Shown here: in pieces, positions 25,483 to 34,709 of the stretch
Numbering within the stretch: the stretch's first letter is position 1
Layout of the letters: the number at the start of each line of letters is the position of its first letter
DNA from: Nakamurella multipartita DSM 44233
GTDB taxonomy: Bacteria > Actinomycetota > Actinomycetes > Mycobacteriales > Nakamurellaceae
Assembly (NCBI RefSeq): GCF_000024365.1
Contig: NC_013235.1
Location: forward strand, 5,996,299-6,060,298
Direction: 5' to 3'
Length of the DNA: 64,000 nt
Notes under the pieces: generated by a model
Seen by the model: the letters and a program-made list of their open reading frames with translations, nothing else
Told to the model about the DNA's origin: nothing
Database searches by the model: none
Made by a program: the position numbers and the translations under genes

Positions 25483-26232
25483 GTGCCACAGCGGGCCCGA
25501 CGACTCGCGGAGGCCGGCCCGAGCTCCCGGAGGGGGTGCGCGATCGCCAAGGAAAGTTCGACCGTCTTCGAGCTGGCCGTTCTCGGGCTGCTCGCCGAAG
25601 CCCCCATGCACGGCTACGAACTGCGTAAGCGGCTCACCGCCACCCTGGGCACCCTGCGCGCCTTCAGCTTCGGCTCCCTGTACCCGACGCTGCGCCGGTT
25701 GGAGGCGGCCGGGCACGTCTCCACCGAGGAACCGGTGGTCGACGCGGACGCGGTGCCGCTGTCCTCGCGCCGGTCCCGGGTCACCTACCGGATCACCGCG
25801 GACGGCAAGGAACGGCTGGCCGATCTGCTCGGCGACACCGGCCCGCAGTCCTGGTCGGACGACGGGTTCGGCGTCCATCTGGCCTTCTTCTCCCGCACCT
25901 CGGCCGAGGCCCGGATGCGGATCCTGGAGGGCCGGCGCCGCCGGGTCGAGGAGCGCCGCGAAGGGCAGCGTTCCGCCGTCGGGCGGGCCGTCGACCGGTT
26001 GGACACCTACACCGCCGAACTGCACCAGCTCGGGCTCGAGTCCTCCGACCGTGAGGTCCGCTGGCTCAACGAACTGATCGATGCCGAGCGCGGCCGGCTG
26101 CCCGCGGACGACATCCCCCGCCCGCCACCGGCGTCGGGCACCGTCCCCAACCCCACAGCCTCACCCACCGGAGCACCCGATCACGGGGGGAACCACCCCG
26201 CTCCGGTCGACCCACAGGAGGAAACCCCATGA
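25483..26232 (+). CDS. PadR-family transcriptional regulator
   Basis: The protein has an N-terminal PadR winged helix ([21 protein letters not shown], then [14 protein letters not shown]) and a C-terminal helical Vir-like domain ([20 protein letters not shown]). It corresponds to Rv0047c beside ino1 in mycobacteria. The start is unclear: the frame opens with GTG 25483, but the strong GGAGGGGG (25529-25536) precedes only an in-frame ATC at 25543, and homology starts near 25565. A Pro-rich tail of about 45 residues ends in a 4-nt overlap with ino1, so it is coupled to inositol synthesis. Confidence 0.85.
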   Translation: MPQRARRLAEAGPSSRRGCAIAKESSTVFELAVLGLLAEAPMHGYELRKRLTATLGTLRAFSFGSLYPTLRRLEAAGHVSTEEPVVDADAVPLSSRRSRVTYRITADGKERLADLLGDTGPQSWSDDGFGVHLAFFSRTSAEARMRILEGRRRRVEERREGQRSAVGRAVDRLDTYTAELHQLGLESSDREVRWLNELIDAERGRLPADDIPRPPPASGTVPNPTASPTGAPDHGGNHPAPVDPQEETP

Positions 26233-27308
26233 GCAGCATCAGAGTGGCCATCGTCGGCGTCGGGAACTGCGCGTCGTCGCTGGTCCAGGGCGTCGAGTAC
26301 TACAAGGACGCGGACCCGAAGTCGACCGTGCCCGGCCTCATGCACGTCCAGTTCGGCGATTACCACGTGCGCGACATCGAGTTCGTGGCCGCGTTCGACG
26401 TGGACGCCAAGAAGGTCGGCTTCGACCTGTCCGAGGCGATCAACGCCAGCGAGAACAACACCATCAAGATCGCCGACGTGCCGCCGACCGGTGTCGCCGT
26501 CCAGCGCGGCGTCACCCACGACGGTCTGGGTCGCTACTACCTGGAGACCATCACCGAGTCCCCGGCCGAGCCGGTCGACGTGGTGGCCGCGCTGCGCGAG
26601 GCCCGGGTCGACGTCGTCGTCTGCTACCTGCCGGTCGGCTCCGAGGACGCCGTCCGCTTCTACGCCCAGTGCGCCATCGACGCCGGCTGCGCCTTCGTCA
26701 ACGCGCTGCCGGTGTTCATCGCCAGCACCCCCGAGTGGGCCGAGAAGTTCCGGGCGGCCGGGCTGCCCATCGTCGGTGACGACATCAAGTCGCAGATCGG
26801 CGCGACCATCACCCACCGGGTGCTGGCCAAGCTGTTCGAGGACCGCGGCGTCATCCTGGACCGCACGATGCAGCTCAACGTCGGCGGCAACATGGACTTC
26901 AAGAACATGCTCGAGCGCGACCGGCTGGAGTCCAAGAAGATCTCCAAGACCCAGGCCGTCACCTCCCAGGTCGACCGGGACATGGGTGCCCGCAACGTGC
27001 ACATCGGGCCGAGCGACTACGTGCCGTGGCTGGACGACCGCAAGTGGGCCTACGTGCGTCTCGAGGGCCGCGCGTTCGGTGACGCCCCGCTGAACATGGA
27101 GTACAAGCTCGAGGTCTGGGACTCGCCGAACTCGGCCGGCGTCATCATCGACGCGGTCCGCGCGGCCAAGATCGCCAAGGACCGCGGCGTGGGCGGCCCG
27201 ATCCTGTCCGCCTCGTCCTACTTCATGAAGTCCCCGCCGGTGCAGTACCCGGACGACCAGGCCCGGGACAACGTGGAGAAGTTCATCGCCGGCGAGATCG
27301 ACTTCTGA
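26229..27308 (+). CDS. ino1: myo-Inositol-3-phosphate synthase
   Basis: The 359-residue enzyme converts glucose 6-phosphate to inositol 3-phosphate with NAD, feeding phosphatidylinositol and mycothiol. Visible features are the NAD loop [29 protein letters not shown], the catalytic-region [11 protein letters not shown] and [12 protein letters not shown]. It has the usual actinobacterial length and a strong AGGAGG 8 nt before the ATG. It overlaps padR by 4 nt, so PadR probably controls its own operon and ino1. Confidence 0.97.
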   Translation: MSSIRVAIVGVGNCASSLVQGVEYYKDADPKSTVPGLMHVQFGDYHVRDIEFVAAFDVDAKKVGFDLSEAINASENNTIKIADVPPTGVAVQRGVTHDGLGRYYLETITESPAEPVDVVAALREARVDVVVCYLPVGSEDAVRFYAQCAIDAGCAFVNALPVFIASTPEWAEKFRAAGLPIVGDDIKSQIGATITHRVLAKLFEDRGVILDRTMQLNVGGNMDFKNMLERDRLESKKISKTQAVTSQVDRDMGARNVHIGPSDYVPWLDDRKWAYVRLEGRAFGDAPLNMEYKLEVWDSPNSAGVIIDAVRAAKIAKDRGVGGPILSASSYFMKSPPVQYPDDQARDNVEKFIAGEIDF

Positions 27309-27326
27309 TCCCGCTTCTCCGGTTCA

Positions 27327-27360
27327 CGGCCCCGTCCCGCCTTCGTGCGGGGCGGGGCCG
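27327..27360 (+). terminator. Terminator after ino1
   Basis: The arms CGGCCCCGTCCCGC and GCGGGGCGGGGCCG form a 14-bp stem with one G-T pair around a 6-nt loop. It begins 18 bases after the ino1 stop. TTGCCGTT follows, a weak T-tract. Confidence 0.85.
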
Positions 27361-27456
27361 TTGCCGTTCCCGGCGGCGTGGTCAGTGCGCCCGCCCCAGC
27401 CCCGTGCCCCCGCGCGGATGAAGTCGTCGACTCCGGTCCCACCAGTCACATTCGGT

Positions 27457-28896
27457 GGCTCTCCTGCTGAATCAGTGGGTCGTTTGTTGGGGTGGGGAAT
27501 GGCAACACGCCGCTCCCGCGCCTAGGTTCTGGGGCTGTCTGAAGGTCCCGGAACGGTGGGCGGAGAGCGGCGTGCGCGGAAACAGGGTATGGCATCGGGC
27601 GTTGGGCCTGATGGGGGCGATCGTTGAGGACGTCGACGTCGATGATCCGGACTTGATCGTGGTGCGGGTCCGGCCAGTGAAGAGGTGGGCGGGGCGGTGT
27701 GGCCGGTGTCGACGCCGGTCGCCGTGGTACGACCGGGGCGCCGGCCGTCGGCAGTGGCGGACGGTGGACGTGGGGTTGTCCCGGGCGGTGGTGGAGGCTG
27801 AGGCCCCTCGAGTGTCGTGCCGTGAGCATGGTGTGGTCGTTGCGCATGTGCCCTGGGCCAGGCACGGCGCGGGCCAAACCCTGGTGTTCGACCGGACCGT
27901 GGCGTGGTTGGCCACTCAGACCTCGAAGACAGCCACGACCCAGCTGTTGCGGATCAGTTGGCGCACTGTCGGAGCGATCGAGTCTCGGTACTGGGCCGAT
28001 CATGAACGGTTGCAGGACCGGTTACGCGGGGTCCGCCGCCTCGGGATCGATGAGATCTCCTACAAGCGTGGCCACCGGTTCCTCACCGTCGTGGTGGACC
28101 ACGACACCGGTCACTTGTTGTGGGCGGCACCCGGTCGGGACTCGGCAACGTTGCACCAGTTCTTCGATCTTCTGGGGCCGGATCGGTGCGCTCTGCTGAC
28201 CCATGTCTCGGCCGACGGCGCCACCTACATCAGCACGGTCGTCAAGCAGCGATGCCCGAACGCGGTCCGGTGTGCTGACCCGTTCCATGTTGTTGGGTGG
28301 GCTACCGACGCCTTGGACAAGCTACGACGCATCGTGATCAGCACGGCCCGTCGGCAGGCCCGCCGGGCCGCCGTCGACCGCATCGCGGGCGGCTCGAGCC
28401 CGGTCGTCACTGCCGGGCAAGCCGGCGCTGACCTGGTCAAGGGCATGGCCGGGGCCCGGTCGGCGTTGCTGCGAAACTCGGAGGACCTCACCGAGAATCA
28501 GCAGGTCAAACTGGCCTGGATCGCGCTGACCGACCCCGACCTGCACCGCGCGTATCTGCTCAAGGAAGGCCTTCGACTGATCTTCAAACTGCCGGTCGAG
28601 CAGGCCGCCACCGCCCTGGAGAACTGGATCACCTGGGCGCGGACCGCCGGCATCGGCCTGTTCAGCAGCCTGGCGAAACGGATCACTCGACATCGAGCCA
28701 GCATCCTGGCCGCGATCGAGCACCACATGTCCAACGGCCGCGTCGAGTCCGTCAACGCCAAGATCAGGCTGATCACCCGAGTCGCGTTCGGGTTCGCCTC
28801 TCCACACGCCCTCATAGCCCTGGCTATGCTCCGGCTGGGCGGACACCGCCCAGCACTCCCAGGCCGCGGCTAACCCACAGACACGGCAGGAGAGCC
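27457..28896 (+). mobile_element. ISL3-family insertion sequence with 8-bp target duplication
   Basis: The 1440-bp element has terminal inverted repeats at 27457-27480 and 28873-28896. The outer 11 bp (GGCTCTCCTGC) are identical and about 19 of 24 match overall. It is flanked by a perfect 8-bp direct repeat CATTCGGT (27449-27456 and 28897-28904), the expected duplication length for ISL3. Identical flanks and an intact transposase point to a recent insertion. Confidence 0.95.
27572..28873 (+). CDS. ISL3-family transposase
   Basis: This is a 433-residue transposase. The N-terminal zinc-ribbon-like segment has CGRC and a later SCREHG; the HTH follows near QLLRISWRTVGAIESRYW. The DDE core shows GIDEISYKRGHRFLTVVVDH, VSADGATYIS, DPFHVVGWA and the final acidic residue in SNGRVESVNAKIR. 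GTG 27572 has GGAG a few bases upstream and lies inside the element; the frame's earlier GTG at 27455 lies in the target duplication and is not genuine. The stop codon lies at the inner end of the right repeat. Confidence 0.93.
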   Translation: MRGNRVWHRALGLMGAIVEDVDVDDPDLIVVRVRPVKRWAGRCGRCRRRSPWYDRGAGRRQWRTVDVGLSRAVVEAEAPRVSCREHGVVVAHVPWARHGAGQTLVFDRTVAWLATQTSKTATTQLLRISWRTVGAIESRYWADHERLQDRLRGVRRLGIDEISYKRGHRFLTVVVDHDTGHLLWAAPGRDSATLHQFFDLLGPDRCALLTHVSADGATYISTVVKQRCPNAVRCADPFHVVGWATDALDKLRRIVISTARRQARRAAVDRIAGGSSPVVTAGQAGADLVKGMAGARSALLRNSEDLTENQQVKLAWIALTDPDLHRAYLLKEGLRLIFKLPVEQAATALENWITWARTAGIGLFSSLAKRITRHRASILAAIEHHMSNGRVESVNAKIRLITRVAFGFASPHALIALAMLRLGGHRPALPGRG

Positions 28897-28957
28897 CATT
28901 CGGTGCGAGTTCAGCCGCGCCGGGGAAGTTGATCCGCGCGGGAGGGAGGACCCGGGG

Positions 28958-30409
28958 TCAGTTGCGGGGGCCGGGTTCTTCGGTCAGGTCCTTCAGATCC
29001 CGCCAGCGGCTCGGGGAGACACCCAGCTTCTTGTTGATCAACACGGTGACGAAGAACAGCACGACCCCGATCACCAGTAGCCAACCGGCGACGACGTACT
29101 GGGTGGACGAGCGGCCGGTGAACGGGGTGACCAGGTACAGGCAGGTGATCATCCCGATGATCGGCAGGGCCGTCGGGGCCCGGAAGTACTTGCGGTCGGG
29201 CACATCCCGCCGGAGCACCAGCACGGCCACGTTGACCACGCTGAACACGCCGAGCAGCAGCAACGCGGTGGTCCCGCCGAGCACCGCGACCGCGTCGGCG
29301 TTGCCCATGGAGACAAACACGATGAGACCGAACGCGAGCAGGGTGGTGAAGACGATCGCCGTCCAGGGGGTGCAGCGGGTCGGGTGGACCTTGCCCAGCA
29401 CCGGCGGCAGCACCCGTTGGCGGGCCATGCCGTAGATCAGCCGGCTGGCCATCAGCATGTTGATCAGCGCGGAGTTGGCCACGGCGAACATCGAGATGAA
29501 CGGCAACAGGGTGTCGATCGGCAGTCCGGGGGCGCCGACCTTGACCACCTCGACCAGCGGGGTGTCGCTGTCGGCCAGCACCCCGACCGGCACCAGGGCG
29601 ACCGAGACGATCGAGACCAGCACGTAGATGACACCGGTGATGGTCAGCCCGGTCAGCATCACCTTGGGGAAGATGCGCACCGGGTCCTTGGTCTCCTCGG
29701 CCATGTTCACCGAGTCCTCGAAGCCGACCATGGCGAAGAACGCCAATGAGGTGGCCGCGGTGACGGCCAGGAAGATGTTCTTGTCGTCCGCGGTGTCGAA
29801 GGCGACCACCCGGCTCAGGTCGAAGTCCGCGCCGAAGAACGCCCAGAACCCGACCATGATCACCAGCAGCAGGCCGGACAGCTCGATCAGCGTCAGCACC
29901 ACGTTGGCCTTGACGCTCTCGCCGACCCCGCGGAAGTTGACCACCGCCACCAGCGTCATAAATCCCAGCGCGATCAGCACGATCGTCCACGGGCCGGCCT
30001 CGAAGCCGAAGCCCTGGGCCAGGTTCGCGGCGAACGCCCGTGACGCCGTGGACGCCGAGGTGATGCCGGAGGACATCACGACGAACGCGACCAGGAACGT
30101 GAAGAAGTGGATGCCGAACGCCTTGTGCGTATACAGCGCCGCCCCGGCCGCCTTCGGGTACTTGGTGACCAGCTCCAGGTAGCTGAACGCGGTGATGGTG
30201 GCGACCGCGAACGCGACCAGGAACGGCACCCACGCGGCGCCGCCGACCTCGGCCGCGACATCCCCGGTCAGCGCATAGACCCCGGTGCCCAGGATGTCGC
30301 CGACGATGAACAGCAGCAGCAGCTTGGGCCCCATCACCCGTTTGAGCTCGGGCTGGCCGGAGGGGTCCGCGGGCGCCGCGGAGTTCTCGGCGGAACGTTC
30401 CTGGGTCAT
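28958..30409 (-). CDS. APC family amino acid permease
   Basis: This 483-residue transporter has about 12 hydrophobic segments. LLLLFIVGDILGTGVYALTG in the first helix and FFAMVGFEDSVNMAEETKDPVRIFP in the sixth helix region are APC signatures. Substrate specificity is not predictable. The longer open frame to 31462 upstream of the ATG is an antisense-type extension over the hydrolase gene. It is followed downstream only by the ISL3 element. It is not closely similar to the permease at 9216. Confidence 0.9.
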   Translation of the reverse strand: MTQERSAENSAAPADPSGQPELKRVMGPKLLLLFIVGDILGTGVYALTGDVAAEVGGAAWVPFLVAFAVATITAFSYLELVTKYPKAAGAALYTHKAFGIHFFTFLVAFVVMSSGITSASTASRAFAANLAQGFGFEAGPWTIVLIALGFMTLVAVVNFRGVGESVKANVVLTLIELSGLLLVIMVGFWAFFGADFDLSRVVAFDTADDKNIFLAVTAATSLAFFAMVGFEDSVNMAEETKDPVRIFPKVMLTGLTITGVIYVLVSIVSVALVPVGVLADSDTPLVEVVKVGAPGLPIDTLLPFISMFAVANSALINMLMASRLIYGMARQRVLPPVLGKVHPTRCTPWTAIVFTTLLAFGLIVFVSMGNADAVAVLGGTTALLLLGVFSVVNVAVLVLRRDVPDRKYFRAPTALPIIGMITCLYLVTPFTGRSSTQYVVAGWLLVIGVVLFFVTVLINKKLGVSPSRWRDLKDLTEEPGPRN

Positions 30410-30519
30410 GACGTCACCGTCACCTTCGTCAGGACTGCTCGGGTGGCCCAGCGCCGACGCGTCGGACCGCCGCTCTGTTCCCGGCCGCGGCAGGAGGCAA
30501 ACGGCCGACCGCCGAACGG

Positions 30520-31392
30520 TCAGGCCGGCGCCGCACCCGTCCCGGTGGCCCGGACGATGTCGGCGATCGCGTGCGGGTGGGTCATCGGCAGGCCGTAGTG
30601 GGAGGCGTCGGCCAGGGTGTGCACGGTGATCAGGGCCGATCGGGTGCCGGCCCGCCGGGCCGTCGTGCGAGCGTGCAGGACCCGGCTGCGACCGGCCAGC
30701 ACCACTGCGGTCGGCGCCGTCAACGCGTCGAAGGCGGAGGCGGCGGGGATCCTGGTCGGGACCGTCGAGGTGAGCCCGAACGCGTCGGTGCCCAAGGCGG
30801 TCACCTCGAGCCACTGTTGATTGAGTGGCACACCGCGGGTCTCCCACTGGATCATCGCGGTCCGCCGGGCCCCGCTGGGCCGCATCAGGGTCGGGGTGGC
30901 CCGGAAGATGTAGCCCTTGAGCATCGGGGTGAAGCACATGGTCGGGTCGAGCAGGGTCAGCCCGGAGACCCGGCCGGGCTCTCCCAGGGCGAAGTTCAGA
31001 GCGATCCATGCCCCGTACGAGTGGCCGATCGGGTGGACCCGGGCCAGGCCGAGCCCGTCGAGCACGCCGACGAGCCAACGGCGCAGGTCGGCCGGGGTGG
31101 CCAGGGCGGCGTCCCCAGGGACGCTGCGGCCGGGGTCGCCGGGGATGTCGACCGCGTGCAGCCGGTGGTCGACGGCCAGATCCAGGGCCAGGGGGCTCCA
31201 CTCGGCCGAGGTCGCCCCGTAGGCGGCCAGCAGCAGGACCGGCGGCGCCGATGGCGGCCCGCTCAGGTAGACCCGGGTGCGGCCGAAGTCCGAATCCAGA
31301 TCCAGCGTCTCGGTGCCGGGCGCCCACCGCCGCATCGCCTCGTCGTAGGCCTGCAGGAAGGCGGCCCGGTCCCGCACCGGTGTGTCGGCCAT
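30520..31392 (-). CDS. Alpha/beta hydrolase
   Basis: The protein has 290 residues with an alpha/beta hydrolase fold. The nucleophile elbow is GHSYG (about residues 123-127), an acid is likely in the VVLAGRSRVLHA strand region, and the catalytic His lies in LADASHYGL near the C terminus. LLLAAYGATSAEWSPLALDLA forms the oxyanion strand. The 1-nt overlap with the upstream MOSC gene indicates one operon. The substrate is not known. Confidence 0.85.
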   Translation of the reverse strand: MADTPVRDRAAFLQAYDEAMRRWAPGTETLDLDSDFGRTRVYLSGPPSAPPVLLLAAYGATSAEWSPLALDLAVDHRLHAVDIPGDPGRSVPGDAALATPADLRRWLVGVLDGLGLARVHPIGHSYGAWIALNFALGEPGRVSGLTLLDPTMCFTPMLKGYIFRATPTLMRPSGARRTAMIQWETRGVPLNQQWLEVTALGTDAFGLTSTVPTRIPAASAFDALTAPTAVVLAGRSRVLHARTTARRAGTRSALITVHTLADASHYGLPMTHPHAIADIVRATGTGAAPA

Positions 31393-31967
31393 CAGAGGGT
31401 GACCAGGTCGCCGATGCGGACGACGCCCTCGGTGGCGGCCACCGACCGGTACCCCCGGGCACCGTGATCCAGGTCGACCAGCGCCTGCCGGACGTCGGCG
31501 TTCACGGTCGAGGCGGGCTCCTGGCCCAGGCAGAACCGGCTGAACTCCACGCAGGGATCGGCGGCGCGTACGTCGTGCAGTTCCAGCGGCCCGTCGGCGG
31601 TCGTCACCGTGACCACCGGCGGCAGGCCCCGGCCGGCCAACCCGTCGGGCGCATCCAGCAGCACCGTCTCCCCGGCGATGCCGTCCACCACGTGCGGGCC
31701 GTAGCGCGCCCGCAGCGCGACGTAGTCGCCGGTGCCCATGAACAGCACCCCCGCCCGACCCTTGCGGTCCCGGGATTCGGGATGGTCCTGATGGTGCACG
31801 TCCAGGATCTCCGCGCCGTCCGCGGTGATCCCCCGCACCCCCCGCGGACCGGCCAGGATGCGGTCCACCGGCAGGATCGCCGCCGGCTCGTAGCTGCGCA
31901 GGGGCGCCCAGCCGACCTTCACCGGGCCGCGTTGCACCTGCAGCCGGACGATCCGGTACTCGGCCAT
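31392..31967 (-). CDS. MOSC-domain protein
   Basis: This 191-residue protein has the MOSC features DGIAGETVLLDAPDGLAG and DPCVEFSRFCLG with a conserved cysteine. MOSC domains bind molybdenum cofactor or carry sulfur. There is no molybdoenzyme domain on the chain and none nearby, so the partner is unknown. It overlaps the hydrolase gene and follows the lactonase gene by 4 nt. Confidence 0.8.
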   Translation of the reverse strand: MAEYRIVRLQVQRGPVKVGWAPLRSYEPAAILPVDRILAGPRGVRGITADGAEILDVHHQDHPESRDRKGRAGVLFMGTGDYVALRARYGPHVVDGIAGETVLLDAPDGLAGRGLPPVVTVTTADGPLELHDVRAADPCVEFSRFCLGQEPASTVNADVRQALVDLDHGARGYRSVAATEGVVRIGDLVTL

Positions 31968-31971
31968 CGGC

Positions 31972-33057
31972 TCATCTCCCGTCGTGCGGGCCGGGCACGG
32001 CCAGCAGCTGGGTGGGGCTGGGGGTGTTGAACGTACTCGTGGTGGCGCTCAGGGCGCCGGTCTCGGGATCGATCCGCAGCACGGTCAGCGAGTCGCTCTC
32101 CTGGTTGGCCACGTACACCAGGTCGCCGACCACCGTCAGGTCCCGGGGATGGTCGCCGCCGCAGCCGATCTCGTCGACCAGCTGAATGCTCTGGCCGTCC
32201 ACCCGGAAGGCCGCGACGGTGTTCGGGCCCCGGTTGGCCATCAGCACGAACTGCCCGTCGGCGGTGCGCCCGACGCCGCTGGGGGCGGCCGGTTCCTCGG
32301 CCACGTCGGAGCCGCTCTGCAGGTCCAGCAGCTCGAGCTGCCCGGTCTGCCGGTCCAGCCGCAGCAGCGCCAGCTCACCGGTCAGCTCCCCGGCGACGGC
32401 GACCCGGTCGTGGTCCAGAGCGACCAGATGGCGGGGTCCGAACCCGGCCGGCAGCGGCGACGTCATCAGCGGGGTCAGGGTGGCGGCCGCCGGGTCGAGC
32501 CGGTAGGCGACGATCAGATCCGCACCGAGATCGACGGCGAGCACCAGGGTCTGATCCAGCACGTGGACCATGTGCGCGTGCGGGCCCTGCTGCCGGTCCG
32601 GGTGCGGGCCGCAACCCTCGTGCTCGACGAGCTGACTCAACTTGCCGATCCGGCCGTCCGGCGTCAGCCGATGAACCGCGATGCTGCCCGAGGTGTAGTT
32701 GGCGGTCAGCAGCACCCGGCCGGACGGGTCGACGGCCAGGTGGCACGGGTGCGCGCCGCCGGTGGAGGCCGAACCAAGCACCGACAACCCGTGCCCACCG
32801 GGGGCGACGGCGAGCGCCCAGACCTGCCCGTCGGAGACCTCACCGGCCGCGTACACGTGCCAACCGTCCGGATGCCAGGCCAGGTACGACGGCGACTCGG
32901 GCTGTTCGGTCGCGGACGCACCGGCCACCGGTTCGGCCAGGTCCCGGTCCGTGAGCAGCTCCCACCGGCCGGTCTGCGGATCGTGCGCGACCACTTCGAT
33001 CCGCCGGCCGCGGCCGCCGGCGCCGAAGGTGTAGCAGCCGATCAGGAACTCGTGCAT
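31972..33057 (-). CDS. Lactonase family / 6-phosphogluconolactonase-like beta-propeller
   Basis: This 361-residue protein of the YbhE/Pgl type consists of seven propeller blades. Typical strings are SPSYLAWHPDGWHVYAAGE, HPCHLAVDPSGRVLLTANYTSGSIAV and GPRHLVAL. It may hydrolyse a sugar lactone, most plausibly 6-phosphogluconolactone, but the family is diverse. It is the first gene of a three-gene run with the MOSC and hydrolase genes. Confidence 0.8.
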   Translation of the reverse strand: MHEFLIGCYTFGAGGRGRRIEVVAHDPQTGRWELLTDRDLAEPVAGASATEQPESPSYLAWHPDGWHVYAAGEVSDGQVWALAVAPGGHGLSVLGSASTGGAHPCHLAVDPSGRVLLTANYTSGSIAVHRLTPDGRIGKLSQLVEHEGCGPHPDRQQGPHAHMVHVLDQTLVLAVDLGADLIVAYRLDPAAATLTPLMTSPLPAGFGPRHLVALDHDRVAVAGELTGELALLRLDRQTGQLELLDLQSGSDVAEEPAAPSGVGRTADGQFVLMANRGPNTVAAFRVDGQSIQLVDEIGCGGDHPRDLTVVGDLVYVANQESDSLTVLRIDPETGALSATTSTFNTPSPTQLLAVPGPHDGR

Positions 33058-33087
33058 CAGGGCACCCTCGTCATCGTCTGGCCGTCT

Positions 33088-33696
33088 TCATCTGGCCGTC
33101 ATCGTCTCGGTGGTGGACACGGCGGTCGTGGCCCCGGTCATCAGCGCGACGAGCTCGGCAGTCGTCCGCTCGAGCAGCTCGCCCATCGATCGTTGCTCGT
33201 CCGGGCGGACCCACTGGGCGACCGCGACCGAGAACACGGTGATCGCGGATCGGGCCGCCAGGGTCGCCGCCGGTTCGTCGACGCCCCGCTCGCGCAGCGC
33301 CCCGGACAGGGCGGCGGCCACGACGGCCATCTTGTGCTGCTCCCGTTCACCCAGGGCGGCATTGGCCGCGACGACCGACTGCCGCAGTCGCACGTCGGAC
33401 CGCCGCTGGTCGGGAAACATGGTCGCCGCGGCCCGCAGGCTCGCCGTCACCAGTTCCAAGGGACCGGCCGACGCCGGGGCATCGGCGACGCCGGCCAGGA
33501 AGACGCCCAGGAACTCTCCCTGCCCGGCGAAGAGCACCTCGCGCTTGTCGGCGAAGTGCCGGAAGAACGTCCGCTCGCTCAGGCCGATCGACTGGGCGAT
33601 CTCGGCGGCGGTGGTCTGCTCGTAGCCGCGGGTCGCGAACAGCTCGAGCGCGGCCGCATACAGCCGCTCCCGGGTTCCCGGTTCCCACCGCACCAT
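33088..33696 (-). CDS. TetR-family repressor
   Basis: This 202-residue regulator has its HTH at about residues 8-55 (LYAAALELFATRGYEQTTAA, then GLSERTFFRHFADKREVLF). ATG 33696 has no ribosome site, but TAGGCT lies 6 nt upstream, so the transcript is probably leaderless. It is divergent from an NAD-dependent reductase, with two matching inverted sites between them, so that gene is its likely target along with its own promoter. Confidence 0.9.
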   Translation of the reverse strand: MVRWEPGTRERLYAAALELFATRGYEQTTAAEIAQSIGLSERTFFRHFADKREVLFAGQGEFLGVFLAGVADAPASAGPLELVTASLRAAATMFPDQRRSDVRLRQSVVAANAALGEREQHKMAVVAAALSGALRERGVDEPAATLAARSAITVFSVAVAQWVRPDEQRSMGELLERTTAELVALMTGATTAVSTTETMTAR

Positions 33697-33702
33697 CGGG
33701 CC

Positions 33703-33708
33703 AGCCTA
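33703..33708 (-). promoter_or_regulatory. -10 element of the TetR gene, leaderless start
   Basis: TAGGCT on the minus strand ends 6 nt before ATG 33696. The upstream operator copy at 33714-33732 would cover the -35 region. Confidence 0.55.
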
Positions 33709-33713
33709 GTTCA

Positions 33714-33762
33714 ATGTCAGTCGCTGCCATCACGGGTCTACACTGATGGCAGTCACTGACAT
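33714..33762. promoter_or_regulatory. Pair of inverted 19-bp sites between tetR and the SDR gene
   Basis: ATGTCAGTCGCTGCCATCA (33714-33732) and TGATGGCAGTCACTGACAT (33744-33762) are reverse complements of one another with two mismatches. A TACACT (33739-33744) fits a -10 for the rightward gene, so the second copy overlaps its transcription start. This arrangement fits repression of both divergent genes by the adjacent TetR protein. Confidence 0.75.
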
Positions 33763-33795
33763 CAGGGTCATGGCCCGAGAGCAGGGAGTTGCGTC

Positions 33796-34683
33796 ATGCA
33801 CGTCTTCGTCACCGGTGCCTCCGGTTGGATCGGCCGCGCCACCGTGGAGGAACTGGTCGGGGCCGGACACGAGGTCACCGGCCTCGCCCGGTCCGATGCC
33901 GCCGCGGCCGCGTTGACCACCCAGGGAGTGCACGTGCGCCGCGGGCACCTGGACGACCCGGACGGCCTGCGGGCGGCGGCCACCGCCGCGGACGCGGTGA
34001 TCCATCTGGCCAACAAGCACGACTGGTCGAACCCGGCGGCCTCGAACGCGGCCGAACGGTCCGCCGTGCAGGCCATCGGCGACGCACTCGTGGGCACCGG
34101 CAAGCCGTTCCTGCTGGCCTCGGGCCTGCTCACGGCGGTCACCGGGCGCCCGGCCACCGAGGACGACCCGTCACCGTTCCACGGCGCCGATTCGCCGCGT
34201 GGGGGCAGCGAGAACCTGGCGTTGGAGTTCGTCGACCGCGGCGTGCACGCCGTCCCGGTGCGCTTCCCCCCGACCGTGCACGGGGTCGGCGACCACGGCT
34301 TCATCGCCCACCTCGCGGACATCGCGCGGGCCAAGGGCGTGGCCGGCTACCCCGGCGACGGCACCAACCGGTGGGCCGCGGTGCACCGCTCGGACGCCGC
34401 CCGCGCCGTCGCGCTGTCCCTGGCCAAGGCCCCCGCGGGCGCGCGGGTGCATGCCGTCGGCGAGCAGGGCGTGCCCACCCGGGTCATCGCCGAGGCGATC
34501 GGCCGGGCCGCCGGCCTGCCGGTGACCTCGATCGACCCGGCCGACCTGACCGACCATTTCGGCTGGCTCGGCATGTTCTTCAGCCGGGACATGACCGCGC
34601 GCAGCAGCGCGACCCAGCAGCTGCTGGGCTGGCTGCCGACCGGCCCGACCCTGGTCGAGGACATCGACGCCGGCGCCTACTGA
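33796..34683 (+). CDS. NAD(P)-dependent epimerase/reductase (extended SDR)
   Basis: The protein has 295 residues, with the Rossmann loop TGASGWIG at residues 6-13. The usual YxxxK of SDR enzymes is not evident, since the region reads GADSPRGGSENLALEF, so it may be a non-canonical or atypical SDR. It has an AGGGAG ribosome site. It is probably controlled by the divergent TetR repressor, which suggests a detoxification-type oxidoreductase. Confidence 0.85.
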   Translation: MHVFVTGASGWIGRATVEELVGAGHEVTGLARSDAAAAALTTQGVHVRRGHLDDPDGLRAAATAADAVIHLANKHDWSNPAASNAAERSAVQAIGDALVGTGKPFLLASGLLTAVTGRPATEDDPSPFHGADSPRGGSENLALEFVDRGVHAVPVRFPPTVHGVGDHGFIAHLADIARAKGVAGYPGDGTNRWAAVHRSDAARAVALSLAKAPAGARVHAVGEQGVPTRVIAEAIGRAAGLPVTSIDPADLTDHFGWLGMFFSRDMTARSSATQQLLGWLPTGPTLVEDIDAGAY

Positions 34684-34709
34684 CGCCGCCGCCTCCCGGC
34701 GAGCCGGGG

